A stretch of DNA of 64,000 nt from Tritrichomonas musculus (GCA_039105265.1 JAPFFF010000010.1:1736001-1800000); one strand, 5' to 3'. Positions 1-11,600 are shown, counted from the first letter of the stretch. Numbers and translations: made by a program. The notes: generated from the sequence alone by a model not told the origin.

Positions 1-1
1 A

Positions 2-1435
2 ACATCAAAATATTCTCATTCAACTTGGGAAAATGTCAGTCAATTCTCCCCATCTGTTTGCGGTTGTTATGTCGATTTAAAGGATATTGCTGACGGCCAA
101 CCACATAAATTTACCATTGAATTGACCATCCCATTTGTCGACCAACTTGCTCTTCAGGCATGGCAGTTATATCCAAACGCAATTTGTGGAGAGATAGAAG
201 AAGAGGTCAAAACATCTTTACGCGCTCTTGTCTGGGCACAAATCAATCCAAATATCGTTAAGGAAACTCTACAATTTTTGGAAGACAAAGAAATTGCTGA
301 AGAAATGCCTGCTGTCATCCCAATATCAAGAAAATTCACACAAATAGGCCGTCCGTCTGTTATTGTTTCTCATTATTCCGCCAAACCAACTCCTTCCCAA
401 AAACTTCATATCGAATACCAAAGATACAAAGGAGCAAATGTCTATGATGACGATGTTTTGGAACATCCAACAATCAATTTCGGATATACTGACGAAGAAT
501 TTACAAAATATGGAGTTTCAAGAGATGATGTCAATAAAAAAGAATTTGCAGAGTTAATCGCAGCAGCTAATCCAGACAAACCATTGGATCCAGGAGATAC
601 TGTCAAAATTATCAAAAGTGAATTGAAAGGAGCCTTACTCGCCACAACAAAATCGGACAATATCAACCTCAAAACAGAGAAAATTACTTTGGATGTCCTT
701 GGAGGAACTATTCAATTGGGTCGTTCAAATTTGGCAGGTTTTGGTCTCAAACCAGATGTTTATCAAGGACTTGTCAGAGAATTACAAACTCCTTTATTGA
801 TTCCGTCTCAGGAACTTACAAGAGAAATTTTCGAAGGAACTGCCAAAGTAAACGGTCTCGAAATCAGTAAGTCAATTCCATTGAGAAATGCGACAAATAT
901 CACAATGATGTTTCCAAAATCTCCTGCTGACATTACTTGTTTCGACAATATTATGTATCAAAATGTCCAGCTCGTAGTTAATAAAAGAACATATCCAGAC
1001 ACAGAATTTGCCAATACTTGTGCTGCAAGATTTTATCAACATCAGCTTATCGCAAACGAACTAGATGGAGCCTTAGAAGCCACACAAGAATTTGAAGACT
1101 CTTTCACACAGCCATTAAACGACCCAGCAACAGGAAAAAGATATACAAATTGCCGCTCAGACGGAACATCTTTTGGTATAAACTTCCAACTTGAAAGGAG
1201 CAATGCAGGCTATGTATTTGACGGAATAGATACTGGAAGTACTTCAATAACCGTTACGTTCAGAGGTCAGCCAATGTATCGTGGCGATGATGACACATAC
1301 TTTATTCCCGACCCAGATTTTCCAGACCAACATCCTCCCAGTCCAGAAATGTGGCTTTGTTCTGATACATATTTCACTTGGAGCGTTAATGGAGTCGAAT
1401 ATTATCAGACTGGCGTTCCACAAGGCTACGCGTAA
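2..1435 (+). CDS. Probable major capsid protein of the Maverick (5' end outside window)
   Basis: The frame is open from the first bases of the window, so the gene begins upstream and only its last ~478 codons are seen. The protein is rich in beta-strand-like segments with few long helices, and ends with aromatic stretches (EMWLCSDTYFTWSVNG). Size, position beside the fibre gene and composition fit a double jelly-roll capsid protein of Polintons. The assignment rests on context and general character, not on a recognised diagnostic motif; another virion structural protein is possible. Confidence 0.5.
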   Translation, partial: TSKYSHSTWENVSQFSPSVCGCYVDLKDIADGQPHKFTIELTIPFVDQLALQAWQLYPNAICGEIEEEVKTSLRALVWAQINPNIVKETLQFLEDKEIAEEMPAVIPISRKFTQIGRPSVIVSHYSAKPTPSQKLHIEYQRYKGANVYDDDVLEHPTINFGYTDEEFTKYGVSRDDVNKKEFAELIAAANPDKPLDPGDTVKIIKSELKGALLATTKSDNINLKTEKITLDVLGGTIQLGRSNLAGFGLKPDVYQGLVRELQTPLLIPSQELTREIFEGTAKVNGLEISKSIPLRNATNITMMFPKSPADITCFDNIMYQNVQLVVNKRTYPDTEFANTCAARFYQHQLIANELDGALEATQEFEDSFTQPLNDPATGKRYTNCRSDGTSFGINFQLERSNAGYVFDGIDTGSTSITVTFRGQPMYRGDDDTYFIPDPDFPDQHPPSPEMWLCSDTYFTWSVNGVEYYQTGVPQGYA

Positions 1436-1470
1436 AAAAAACAGTAAAAAAAATATTTTTTTGCACATCC

Positions 1471-1803
1471 TCAATACTCTAACTTCAAGAAAACAGTGAA
1501 GTTATCAGGTTTTATTTCGTTCCCTTCTGCGTCTGTAAACCATATCCTAAACTCTCTTTTTGTCCCGACAAATTCGTATTTCCTATTATCGTCTGGAGGA
1601 GTCAAATTAGCATACCAGACAAGAGAATCTTCGTACTCATCTCTTTGAATAAATGAAGCGTGCATTTCTGTTTCTCCGTCCAGATATCCATTACAGGTGG
1701 CTCGACAAAATTGGAAGGAAATATATCGTTTATTCAATGAATTTGTGAATTCTGAGGGCAAAATATTGTTGTATTTCTTGGTAATGAAGTATGTCTTGGG
1801 CAT
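1471..1803 (-). CDS. Small Maverick-encoded beta-rich protein, unknown
   Basis: A 110-residue protein whose start codon overlaps, on the opposite strand, the region just before the fibre gene's start. It has alternating hydrophobic residues and ends in FRIWFTDAEGNEIKPDNFTV, which looks like a compact beta domain. Its place between the capsid-like and fibre-like genes suggests a virion component, but I do not recognise a family. Confidence 0.55.
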   Translation of the reverse strand: MPKTYFITKKYNNILPSEFTNSLNKRYISFQFCRATCNGYLDGETEMHASFIQRDEYEDSLVWYANLTPPDDNRKYEFVGTKREFRIWFTDAEGNEIKPDNFTVFLKLEY

Positions 1804-1817
1804 TTATTTATTTTAAA

Positions 1818-4800
1818 ATGACTGCAATACTGACTAAACAGAACGCTTTAGACGGTGCATTTATAGGCGGCTCAAAGAATCCTTCCTCAATAAACTGTGA
1901 TGAAATAAGCGCCAAAACAGCTGATATAGAACAAGATTTGACCGTTGGAGGAGATATAAATTTGGGAGGAATCTCTCTGAAATCTCAATTAATCAACCAT
2001 GAAGAACGAATAACCTCTTTGGAAATGTCCCCTGGCTCAGTTAATGAATTATCATATGAAGATGGTCTTGATGCCTATTCCCTTGACTTAAACTCCTTGT
2101 CGAAAGCAGAAAATGACGAATACAATATATTGGAAATTAAAATTGATATACCGTCTGACTATTCAGGAAATGTTTTTACAATAAACTGTTCAACGTCTGG
2201 TGAAGCAAAAATAGACGCAAAAAACGGCAAATTTACGAATCCCAAAATCGACTCAAATAACGCAATTTCCTATATTGAAAACGAATTATCCGCCCGAATT
2301 TATATGAGTAAAGAATCTCTTGATAATCCTTTTGACCTCTTTACTTCAGGTTTCATGAAAATAAACTTTACAGGAAAGGTGAAACAATATATTTCAAACA
2401 AGGAATCTAACCTCATAAATATCAAATGTAATAATATCGATGCAGAAAATTGTCTCAAACTTTATACTTCTCCTTTACCGAATTTCTATGAGATGAAGTC
2501 ATATGGGACCACAGAAAATGAACAGTATTATTATGCTGATTGGGGCTATATTCCCGGAACAGAAGAATTTGACAAGCTCTTAGATGGACAAACTTTTGAG
2601 TTCCATGATGAGGTATTTGGTACAGATTTCAAACTCACAAAGCAAAATAATGAATGGGTCGGCAATAATTTGTCATACAATATTCCTGGCTCCAAATCAA
2701 TCAAAGGAGAAACTGAGTTCTTCAAGCATACATATCAAGGAATTTTCATTGAGCAAAACGACACAAATAGATACGTCCTAAGGAATTGGATACATAATTA
2801 TTCCGACAAAAATCCTTTTGAAGTCATTGTTGAGAAAGGACTTTGTACATTTAACGATTGCGAAGTGGCAAAATACGAAGATAAAGACGGATATTGGAGT
2901 GTTCTACTGAAATGTACCAAGAAGGAGTCATGTAATTTTTCGGCAAGTCTAAATATAAACGGAATAGAATATACCTCTGAATTTGGGTATTCTCATAGCA
3001 GTTATGAGTCAGAATCGTGCTATAAAGTTGTTTCAGAAAATTGTTATAAATATATTCCTTTCCACTACAATAGCCGAATAGATATTGGGAATCCTCCTTA
3101 CGGCCTGATACTTTATATGCCCTCTGACAAAGAAGTAATTTTTCCGATACCAGATGTTTCGTATAAAGAAGGAGGAAATACTTTTGAGTTTCTAGCAGGA
3201 TGTGGGTATTATTCTGTCGTACCAAGACCTGAGGCATGTAGTACTTTATACACAAACTGTAATATACAGACTTCTGGCGTCGTTATTGGGGAAAATATTG
3301 AGTCTCATCTTTTTGTTCTAAATTCTTTGGGAAATACAGTAGATATAGCAAATAATAGAATATCTGAGCTGCAAAATCTTTATTCAAACCTCCAAAAACA
3401 ACTAAACGATATGAAAAACAAGACAAATTGGTTTAATTATATCAAAGATGTTGTGTGTATAGCTGGTGCCACAGTAAATTTTGTCGGCGGTCCAAAGGCG
3501 CTTTTATCGTTGGCGGCAGAGGGAATATCAAAGGTAAAAAGATTTTGTTTTGCTGGTGAAGAGGTTTCGGAAGGAGCGGAGGCAATAGTTCGGGACGTTG
3601 ATGTTCTTGCTGCTCCAAGAGAGATTCGAACAGCGCTGGAATTTATTGAAGAAATTGAGGCGTTTGACAAGAAATGTTTCCGATATCTTTGCTATGGAGT
3701 TGATGACAATGAGGAGATTAAAATAGACGGAGAGTATGAAGATTTTCGGATAAATGTTCCGTATTTAGATGTATATGCAGAAAATTGTCCTTCAGCTGTT
3801 TGGATTATGTCGATGACAAGAGAACAGAAACCGATTTTGTTGGGCGAAGAACTGACTAACAAACAGCTGATTACAGCAAAGGCAGTCAAAAAATTGATAG
3901 ATAATCATATGAAACAGCTCAAAACAGTCGATTTATCGGGATATATTTCAAAGGAAGAAGCGAATGGAAAATATGTGTTAAAAACAGATATATTATCAAC
4001 TGAGAAAATATCTCAAGAATTATCAATCGCTACAAAATTCGTAAATGGAACAACAAATGATGAGGATAAAAGAACTTATATCACAAATTTGGATAGAGAT
4101 TTATGCGACATATTAAAGAAATCATCTCTTTTTGTGAAAGGCTCTTGTAATAATGAAGATATTTCAGGAGAATATTTGTATGATAGTGAAGACGCGGAAT
4201 ATTATCATTACAAGAAAGGCGAAAATACTTTTTCTATATACTTTTTCTATTACGGTGGAACATTCAGATATAACGGAAATTATGTTGTGGACCTAGAGTC
4301 TGTAAGTTATTCATACGAACCTGAAGTTTATGACGAATATTGTATTCCAAACATAAATTTCGTAAAAAATAATTTTGCTCAGAAAAGTGAATTAACAAAC
4401 AATAATATTGAAATACTTAAAGATGAAAAAATATATGATGAGGATAAGGAAATATTCTTTAATAATATTCATGAAGCTGTTAATGACAACAATGTATTAT
4501 CATCACTATTAATTTTACGATATATTTGGGAAATTTTTCAAGATATGATTATAGAAGCCGCTGTATTAAAAGATGAAACAACAAGAAGCTATAGATTTAA
4601 AATTGAAGATTATGAAACAATGACGTTAAATGATATTGATGAAGCAAAAGATTATGAAGTATTAAGTGAGAAATCATCTATGAAAATGTATTATAACTTA
4701 CTTGATAAAATTAAAGAATGTGATGGAAAATATGCGTTAAAAAGTGAGATTCCAGAACCTGTCGACTTATCGGGCTATGTAGAGAAAAATGATGATGGTT

Positions 4801-6017
4801 CATTATCGGTTAATACAAATAATAATAGAGTTTCTACGCTTAATTTACAAAATAAAACTGATATTGATATTATGTTGGGGGATGAAACAGAAAATTATAT
4901 GAAGATTAGATATAGAAAAATATTAAAAATGCTGTTCTTATATTACAAAAATATTGAACTTTTTAAAATATCCGCCAATGATGATGTTAATCAAAGTTAT
5001 ATACTCATAAATAGTTTATTAGAACTAAATAATGAACTATACATTAATAGAAATAATAATGCTACTTTAGCTGAAATGTTTTCAAATGCTGATATAGCAT
5101 CAATAAAATTCGGTACAAACTTGTCTAATTTATGCGAAGTAATTCAAGAATTGACTAACAATAAACCAACAACAAGTATAAGAATAAACGATAGTAAAAT
5201 ATTGTCATTAATCAACGATTCAACAAATAAAATAAAACTTAACGCTGATTTGTACAAAAATGACGATAAATATTTGACGGAATCAGAATGTGATGGAAAA
5301 TATGTAGCAAAAAATGATGATGGTTCATTAACAATTAATACTACCGAAAGTAATATTGCAAGTTTCTTTAGTTCTATTGATTCAAATACACTTACTTTAT
5401 TTAGATTTGGATATAATGATACTTATAATACTGTCTTTATGTATAGGTCTTCAAAAACTGCTGATACTGGTGAAGTATTTATATATGTTGATGGTCATAG
5501 ATTTCAATCATTTAGCATGTTTGGTACTGCAAGAAATACAACAATTGATTCAAATTTATATGTTTCTGGCAAAATATCATCAAACGGCTCAAATACAATT
5601 ACTCATTATGCCCCGATAGAAGCGGGCGAAGAAATATCGGACTATAAGATTGGAAAACCGGTATTTTTATCAGGTCATGTGTACAGAAGAGACCAACAAA
5701 AAAATATGTTCGTCAGTTCGACAGCAGAAGACACCACAGACTGTATTTGCTCAGTAATCATAGACGGTTCATGGAAGGAATTTGTTGGTGTCATTGTAGA
5801 GGTAGATTCAGAAAACGGATGCGTCAAATTCGCTACACACGGAGACTATTTATTTTATGTCGATGACGCTAATTTGTATCAAATAGGAGATGTAATTCTA
5901 TATGACGGAAGGATTTTGGACGAGGATTATGCCATGACTTTGAAGATTCAACAAAGTATTGTGGGCAAAGTAAGTGCAAAAATAAACGAACATATATTGG
6001 CTATTTTCAAATCTTAA
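1818..6017 (+). CDS. Large fibre-like Maverick protein
   Basis: A 1,399-residue protein. I prefer the ATG at 1818 because the upstream codons overlap the start of the minus-strand gene ending at 1803. The N-terminus resembles phage fibre bases (repeated TADIEQDLTVGGDINLGG-like short strands). There is a coiled-coil stretch near residues 505-540, then a hydrophobic Gly/Ala-rich segment (VCIAGATVNFVGGPKALLS) near 545-570. The second half carries repeated modules with CDGKYALKSEIPEPVDLSGY and NDDGSLSVNTN. The C-terminus (GDYLFYVDDANLYQIGDVIL) resembles a trimeric fibre tip. Likely role: virion attachment or surface fibre. Broken relatives with the same GKYxLKSDIPE module lie at 14.3-16.4 and 17.0-18.8 kb. 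Confidence 0.6.
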   Translation: MTAILTKQNALDGAFIGGSKNPSSINCDEISAKTADIEQDLTVGGDINLGGISLKSQLINHEERITSLEMSPGSVNELSYEDGLDAYSLDLNSLSKAENDEYNILEIKIDIPSDYSGNVFTINCSTSGEAKIDAKNGKFTNPKIDSNNAISYIENELSARIYMSKESLDNPFDLFTSGFMKINFTGKVKQYISNKESNLINIKCNNIDAENCLKLYTSPLPNFYEMKSYGTTENEQYYYADWGYIPGTEEFDKLLDGQTFEFHDEVFGTDFKLTKQNNEWVGNNLSYNIPGSKSIKGETEFFKHTYQGIFIEQNDTNRYVLRNWIHNYSDKNPFEVIVEKGLCTFNDCEVAKYEDKDGYWSVLLKCTKKESCNFSASLNINGIEYTSEFGYSHSSYESESCYKVVSENCYKYIPFHYNSRIDIGNPPYGLILYMPSDKEVIFPIPDVSYKEGGNTFEFLAGCGYYSVVPRPEACSTLYTNCNIQTSGVVIGENIESHLFVLNSLGNTVDIANNRISELQNLYSNLQKQLNDMKNKTNWFNYIKDVVCIAGATVNFVGGPKALLSLAAEGISKVKRFCFAGEEVSEGAEAIVRDVDVLAAPREIRTALEFIEEIEAFDKKCFRYLCYGVDDNEEIKIDGEYEDFRINVPYLDVYAENCPSAVWIMSMTREQKPILLGEELTNKQLITAKAVKKLIDNHMKQLKTVDLSGYISKEEANGKYVLKTDILSTEKISQELSIATKFVNGTTNDEDKRTYITNLDRDLCDILKKSSLFVKGSCNNEDISGEYLYDSEDAEYYHYKKGENTFSIYFFYYGGTFRYNGNYVVDLESVSYSYEPEVYDEYCIPNINFVKNNFAQKSELTNNNIEILKDEKIYDEDKEIFFNNIHEAVNDNNVLSSLLILRYIWEIFQDMIIEAAVLKDETTRSYRFKIEDYETMTLNDIDEAKDYEVLSEKSSMKMYYNLLDKIKECDGKYALKSEIPEPVDLSGYVEKNDDGSLSVNTNNNRVSTLNLQNKTDIDIMLGDETENYMKIRYRKILKMLFLYYKNIELFKISANDDVNQSYILINSLLELNNELYINRNNNATLAEMFSNADIASIKFGTNLSNLCEVIQELTNNKPTTSIRINDSKILSLINDSTNKIKLNADLYKNDDKYLTESECDGKYVAKNDDGSLTINTTESNIASFFSSIDSNTLTLFRFGYNDTYNTVFMYRSSKTADTGEVFIYVDGHRFQSFSMFGTARNTTIDSNLYVSGKISSNGSNTITHYAPIEAGEEISDYKIGKPVFLSGHVYRRDQQKNMFVSSTAEDTTDCICSVIIDGSWKEFVGVIVEVDSENGCVKFATHGDYLFYVDDANLYQIGDVILYDGRILDEDYAMTLKIQQSIVGKVSAKINEHILAIFKS

Positions 6018-6520
6018 ACACATATTTTGAGCGATACGCCATATTTTATGAACTGTGAGTAAATGTCATTGTAGGCATATTTCATGTCTTCTGTCTTGTT
6101 GTTTTTCGTTATGAGAATCTTCGAAATATATATCAATTTATCGCAGCTACAACAGGAATTACAGGCAATATCTTCGTCCAATACTAATTCGACTTTATCT
6201 GCGTCGGTCAAGAGTTTAATCATATTCATGAGAGATGTGGTATTACAAACGAGATAAGCATTCACTTTTAGTGGATTGTCCTCATAGACAGAAACGAGCA
6301 TTTCGAGGAATTTATTTTTTTGCTCGAGGGAGTCAAGCTGATTGTAGTTCTTTAAATCAGACAGCGAATTGCTTCGAGAGACTGTTTTTGAGGCGTTAAG
6401 TTGAGGGACATTGGGGTAATTTATTTGGATATTGGTATTCTGTTCTTGCGAAATTGATGTATTGTTCTTGCTTTTTGCTTCTGATGACAGTATACGAGCT
6501 TGTCGGAGAGTTCCAGACAT
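6014..6520 (-). CDS. Maverick-encoded protein of unknown function (168 aa)
   Basis: The N-terminal ~60 residues are polar and low in complexity (SEAKSKNNTSISQEQNTN); the C-terminal ~100 residues look folded and hold a Cys cluster (ACNSCCSCDKL). Its 3' end overlaps the fibre gene's 3' end by four bases. No family recognised. Confidence 0.55.
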   Translation of the reverse strand: MSGTLRQARILSSEAKSKNNTSISQEQNTNIQINYPNVPQLNASKTVSRSNSLSDLKNYNQLDSLEQKNKFLEMLVSVYEDNPLKVNAYLVCNTTSLMNMIKLLTDADKVELVLDEDIACNSCCSCDKLIYISKILITKNNKTEDMKYAYNDIYSQFIKYGVSLKICV

Positions 6521-6541
6521 TATTTGAATAACAAAAAATTT

Positions 6542-6781
6542 TCAGGAGTAAAGATTGCTAACAGCTCTATTTAACAGATTTCTTACCTTCATATCTCTGT
6601 CATATTTTCGTTGAATCTTCTCTCTTTTGGCTATTTTTTTAGGGTCCGTGGGAGGTGTTTGGCTCAATATCCTTCGATAATATTGAAGACGAGATTTCAG
6701 TTGTTTCAGAGTAGGAGTGGCGAAAGTTTTTCTACCGTGCCAATTTTTGAGAGGGAGGAGAGCGGGCTGTTCTTGTGACAT
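6542..6781 (-). CDS. Small basic Maverick protein (79 aa)
   Basis: A strongly basic protein (RLQYYRRILSQ; KIAKREKIQRKYDRDMKVRN) with a helical C-terminal half, 21 bases from the 168-residue gene on the same strand and divergent from the integrase. It could bind DNA or assist virion assembly; neither is demonstrated. Confidence 0.5.
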   Translation of the reverse strand: MSQEQPALLPLKNWHGRKTFATPTLKQLKSRLQYYRRILSQTPPTDPKKIAKREKIQRKYDRDMKVRNLLNRAVSNLYS

Positions 6782-6798
6782 TTTCTACCAAATAAAAA

Positions 6799-8664
6799 AT
6801 GAATACAAGTAACTTACTTTACAATAATTCGGATAAAATAATAAATCATATCATATCGGAAACAAACTTGCCGATAGACGATATGTTGAGATGCAATGAC
6901 GAGGATGTCCTGAATACCAGCAATAAAATCCGGATATTTTGTAGATGCCTTTCTGACCCTCAACAAAAAGTAAATTATAAAGCTGAGAGGATAATGGACT
7001 GGCTAGGAAATCAGAAAATAGACTCTTTGGACGACTTTTTGGACTATATGGACGATACTTCTTATTGCTTCAATCATGGGAGAAAATTTACTTATAACCA
7101 TATTTTTACTCGAACAGACATTCAACACGTAAATAATTTCTTGAGAATCAACCAAGACAGAATCGATAGATTGCTTTTTGCAAGGATAGAACAACTAAAA
7201 GAAGGCATCAAAAGAGTCAATGAATCCAGATATAAAGATGCTTGCGAAAGAGCCAAAGAAGAATTGTTCAGACAAAAATTGACCAACAAAAACAAGCCAC
7301 AATTTGGTGCTGTCAGAGATTTTATTCAGCAAAATGGCTGCACAGCAGACTCTCGCTTTGCGAGTGGAGGGAATAAACACATATATCTCTTTGAAGATAC
7401 GCCCAGAGTTTATACAAGAATTGTGATTCAAGATGATGATATTCGACAAATTTATGACGAACTTGTAGAGGAATGGGAAAAGAGACAAAGACCTAAAAGA
7501 CCTATTTTTAGAGATACATTCACAGATAAATTGAACGAATTTGTTGTTTATAATCATGAGAGACTGTTAGATAAAGAGGAATTCAATAGAGTCAGTAGTA
7601 ATTGGGGAGAGAGTAGATTATCCGAAGACGAGAGATACAATAGATACGTCAATAAATTTTATTTCCAGCCAACGACATATTCAACTTATGAAATTCCTCA
7701 GGAGCAAAATATTATTGGGTTCAAAACAGAGAGTAAAATAAGAGCTTTGAAGAATTTGTTTCCCGAGAAGCAGGTCAAAATAGCCGAGAACACATCATAC
7801 TTTCCGCTGAAAAAGAACGCCAAATTATATCAGCTCCATAAAGTTTCATCAAGAAATTCCTATATTATTGATTTGATGTTTGTTGATAAATTATGTTATT
7901 TGGTCATGATAAATGTCAATACAAGATATTTGTACGTTGCGTTGGTAAATCAGATATTGTTTGGAGAAGAGAAAGAAGAAAAGCATCAGAGATTCGCCAA
8001 ATTCGATAAATCAGCAGATACATACTTGAAAACCCTCGATAGATTACTGCAATCAGGTGTTGTAATAAAGAGCTTGACGTTTGATGGAGAAGGTTCTTTT
8101 AACTCAAGAAAGGCACAAGAATACTATAGAGCTCATAGAATAGAATGGCAAACTGCACCAAGAATGAGAATGGGAAACTATCCAGACTTCATGAAAAAGG
8201 AGCAAAAACAGGTAAAAACAGACCCGATGCACAGTTCTTTGGGACTGATAGATAGAGTCATCAGAACACTGAGAGATATGGCTTACAATATGGGAATCGG
8301 GATAATTACTCCATCGATAATGGAAGAATTGGTGAGGCAATATAATAACGCACCTCATAAAACACTCTCAAAATATGCCAGGAAAAGTGTGTCTCCAAAG
8401 ATGGTTCATGAAGATAAAGAACTGGAATCGTTGATTGTGATGAATATCTGTAAGGAGAATTATGACATAATGACGAGTAAAGGATTCTATTTACCAAAAG
8501 GGATGTCGGTAAAATTATATAACGAAAAGGATGGAATGATGAAGAGAAGGTCCAATGTACAGCCAGGAAAGTATAGAGTTATTGGGTTCAAGAATGGTTT
8601 GTATGAAGTAACGGACCAAAAAAATGACAGACAAATGATGCCTAGGTGGAAAATTGACTGGTAA
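6799..8664 (+). CDS. Maverick retroviral-type integrase
   Basis: A 621-residue protein that would insert the element's DNA into the host chromosome. The helical N-terminal ~330 residues are element-specific. The rve (RNase H-fold) core spans about residues 345-540, with IIDLMFVDKLCYLVMINV (first acidic residue), SLTFDGEGSF (second) and LGLIDRVIRTLRD (third-strand region), followed by YNNAPHKTLSKYARKSVSP, typical of Maverick integrases. The C-terminal ~60 residues (GKYRVIGFKNGLYEV) look like a small beta-barrel or chromo-like domain. The gene is divergent from the small basic protein and meets the polymerase tail to tail with a 23-base overlap. Confidence 0.88.
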   Translation: MNTSNLLYNNSDKIINHIISETNLPIDDMLRCNDEDVLNTSNKIRIFCRCLSDPQQKVNYKAERIMDWLGNQKIDSLDDFLDYMDDTSYCFNHGRKFTYNHIFTRTDIQHVNNFLRINQDRIDRLLFARIEQLKEGIKRVNESRYKDACERAKEELFRQKLTNKNKPQFGAVRDFIQQNGCTADSRFASGGNKHIYLFEDTPRVYTRIVIQDDDIRQIYDELVEEWEKRQRPKRPIFRDTFTDKLNEFVVYNHERLLDKEEFNRVSSNWGESRLSEDERYNRYVNKFYFQPTTYSTYEIPQEQNIIGFKTESKIRALKNLFPEKQVKIAENTSYFPLKKNAKLYQLHKVSSRNSYIIDLMFVDKLCYLVMINVNTRYLYVALVNQILFGEEKEEKHQRFAKFDKSADTYLKTLDRLLQSGVVIKSLTFDGEGSFNSRKAQEYYRAHRIEWQTAPRMRMGNYPDFMKKEQKQVKTDPMHSSLGLIDRVIRTLRDMAYNMGIGIITPSIMEELVRQYNNAPHKTLSKYARKSVSPKMVHEDKELESLIVMNICKENYDIMTSKGFYLPKGMSVKLYNEKDGMMKRRSNVQPGKYRVIGFKNGLYEVTDQKNDRQMMPRWKIDW

Positions 8665-11600
8665 AATATTGTGTAATATCTCCTTCAGTATAGTCTGTTT
8701 TGATACATCTCTCGAATTTTTTTCTTGTCGATACAGTCATATTTTTATTCATTTCGAAGCAAGGTTGTCCTTTTGTTAGGTCGAATGTGATGGAATTTCC
8801 GTTGAAGAGTGTTTCATAAAGCTTCATAACATCTCCTTGAAACTCTTCATTGAATTTATATTTGATAGAATTCTGAGTTAGTCCCTTGCCTCGTATCATA
8901 TAGTCAATATCTCCAGTAGAATCTTGCAGTTTATCTACATACATTTTCTTCATCAAGAAGAATGATTCGATAGATTCAGGCATCTCATTGTGGCCGTTTA
9001 TTTCTGGGAAATCTGAATGGAATTGTCCTAAATTTTTCCCGATAAGTTCGCGGTTATATTTCTCGCGGAAGGCCTTTTCGAGTTTCGGTAAATCCGCAGA
9101 TTCTATATGCATACTATCAGTATCTTGGTAATAAATATGGCAGCCTATATCGAAAGCAAGACACATAACTTCGTTCATTATTCTCTTGGACATGGACAGA
9201 ACTTGAATGCCTAATAGGGAGAAATTGAAGTGATTATCTATTTGTTTGAGGGTCTTTATGGCGTGTATATCGGAGTTGTTTAACTGAATATCTTCGACAA
9301 TTTTGTTATAGTTTTTTGCCCAATATTTGTCGAGTTCATCTCCTTCGTGAAGATATTTGTAGTCTTTATCTACTGGCCTCTCTATTGTTTTGCCGTAGCA
9401 TGAATTCATGATGAGTTTGTAGAGATTTTGCAAAGGATTCTTCTGTTTCTTATATTCGAGTCGTTTATTGAATATCTTTTTGATACATTCTTGAATACGA
9501 TAATCTTTCTTTCCATCCCAGTAATATCCTCTCAGTATATTGAATTCTATTTGCTGAAACTCAATAAAGTCCTCCAAAGTAATATTATCAACAACCATTT
9601 TAATGGTATTTCCTTCTGAGAGAATGTCGTTATTCCTGTTTAGGCCGTCAATTTTTTGAACGATTAACGGAAATGCATAATGCTTTTTTATTTTTGTTAT
9701 TTCGATTTCGACGATGTATGCTGATTGTTGGGAGAGGAAATTATAGTTGAGTTGGTCATTCTGTATTACCTTTGGACGTCCTTCAACTGTGTATAATCTA
9801 CTCATTGCGGAAGGATATAATGATACTGCATCAAAATCGCAGAGATTCTTCTTGACATGCCATTTCTTGTTATATGCCGTCATACATCTACCTCCATATA
9901 TCGCCTTTGAGCAAAAATATCTCACATGACCACCTAATTTATAGAGATTTTGGTTGGGATAATAGACTCTTTGATTGAAGACTTCGTTTGCGAGAGACGA
10001 TATGCTGATGAAATTAAATGGGTCGACTTTGAAGTCTTTGATGAATCCTTCACGCAGTTTATTGAATCCGATTCTGAGGATATTAACGTCTTGCTGGCAG
10101 TAAAATTCTGCATATTTCCACATGTCAAAATGGTTTTCGTCTATTCGGCAGCCAGATATTTTATCGATATTGGAGTTGAATAAATTGTAGTCTTCATCGG
10201 TCCATATTTTGTCTTCATTTTCTCCTGCTTCGTTAATTGTGCCACAGTTAGTTTGGAGGCGATCAAGAGTATAATATTTGTATGGAAATATCTCTTTTTG
10301 TATGTCAGGAATGTCAAACATAGATGGTAATTGAGATAATTTGCAGGAAAGAATTGGTAAAGAGTCTTTGAGATGAATTGTTTTGTTGAGATATTTTATA
10401 TCAGCCTTCATTGTTTTCGTGCCTTTGATGATGGATTTGGCGAGTCCGAAAGAGGCCATCATTCTGATATCATACGCTAAATTGTGGAAATAAACGACTG
10501 CATCATCGGGTAAATAATCTAGTAATTGTTTATTACAGTCTTCTCCTCGGAAAGTTTTATTGATACGGCCGGTTCTATTCTGTAAGACACAGAGGAAAGG
10601 TTTGTGAATTTCTGTTGATGTATCTGCTTCAAAATCTGCATACCAATACGTTTTGTTGTCATTTTCTGAGAGTTTCTTTTTGCCAAATTTTATTAGTTTC
10701 GTGCATTGTTCTTCGTTATATTCGAGGTCAATAAGGTCAATATCGTCGATTACTTCTTTGTGGAAAATTGTGTTGAGGACCTTATATTGACCGAATGTGA
10801 TTGGGATGAAGTAGTTGTTTTTCATGAGAGTTCGGACCAAATTTGATGATGTCATGAAATATCTTGCATTAATCCAGTGGTCTTGTTTGTATTCTTTATT
10901 GTATTTGTCTTCTTCGCATGCATCTAGGTGATTGATATAGTACGTGCTGAAAGGAGTTGTTTCCTCAAGAAAATAGTGCTTATTGAAGACATTCATTGTA
11001 TGAGTTCTTGTTGGGTCAGCATTTTCTATACCTAAATAACTCTTTTTTGAACCATCTTTTTGGGACCTAACTGTTTGTTTTTTGCATTTTGAATCTTCAT
11101 CAATGAAAGATAATTTGACATGAATTTTGAACTCTGTACATAAATTATTCAATGCTTTTTGGGAGAGATATCTTGAATTAATCCTTAGGCGCATTTTGTT
11201 TAGTGTGTCATCATCGTAGCATCCTGTTTGTTGAAGGGCGTAAATGAAGCAGCAATCGTCCAATTCCTTTCTTTGTTTGCCTTTTTTGTCCACGAGAGAT
11301 GTGAAAATCTGTAATTTCTTGAGATATTTTGAGACATTTGATGGGCAGTTTTCACGTACTAAATATTGAAAGAAACTTCCTCCAACGTCATTTTTTGCCT
11401 TAATATTCTGAAATTCACTAAAGCGAACTGCTTCAAAGAGGCTCCATTCAGGTATTTTTTCGGCACCATTCTCATAAAAATATTCTGGTACAACATTCTC
11501 CATATCGAATATGAAGTGTTTTTCTGTCAGATTATCCATTAATTTGTTGTATATTTCAGGAGTTAATTGATAAGAATGCCATTGACTTTTGATTTTGAAA

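Noticed and set aside
2851-3255. 134-codon minus-strand frame
   Set aside because: Lies inside the fibre-like gene and lacks coding character of its own.
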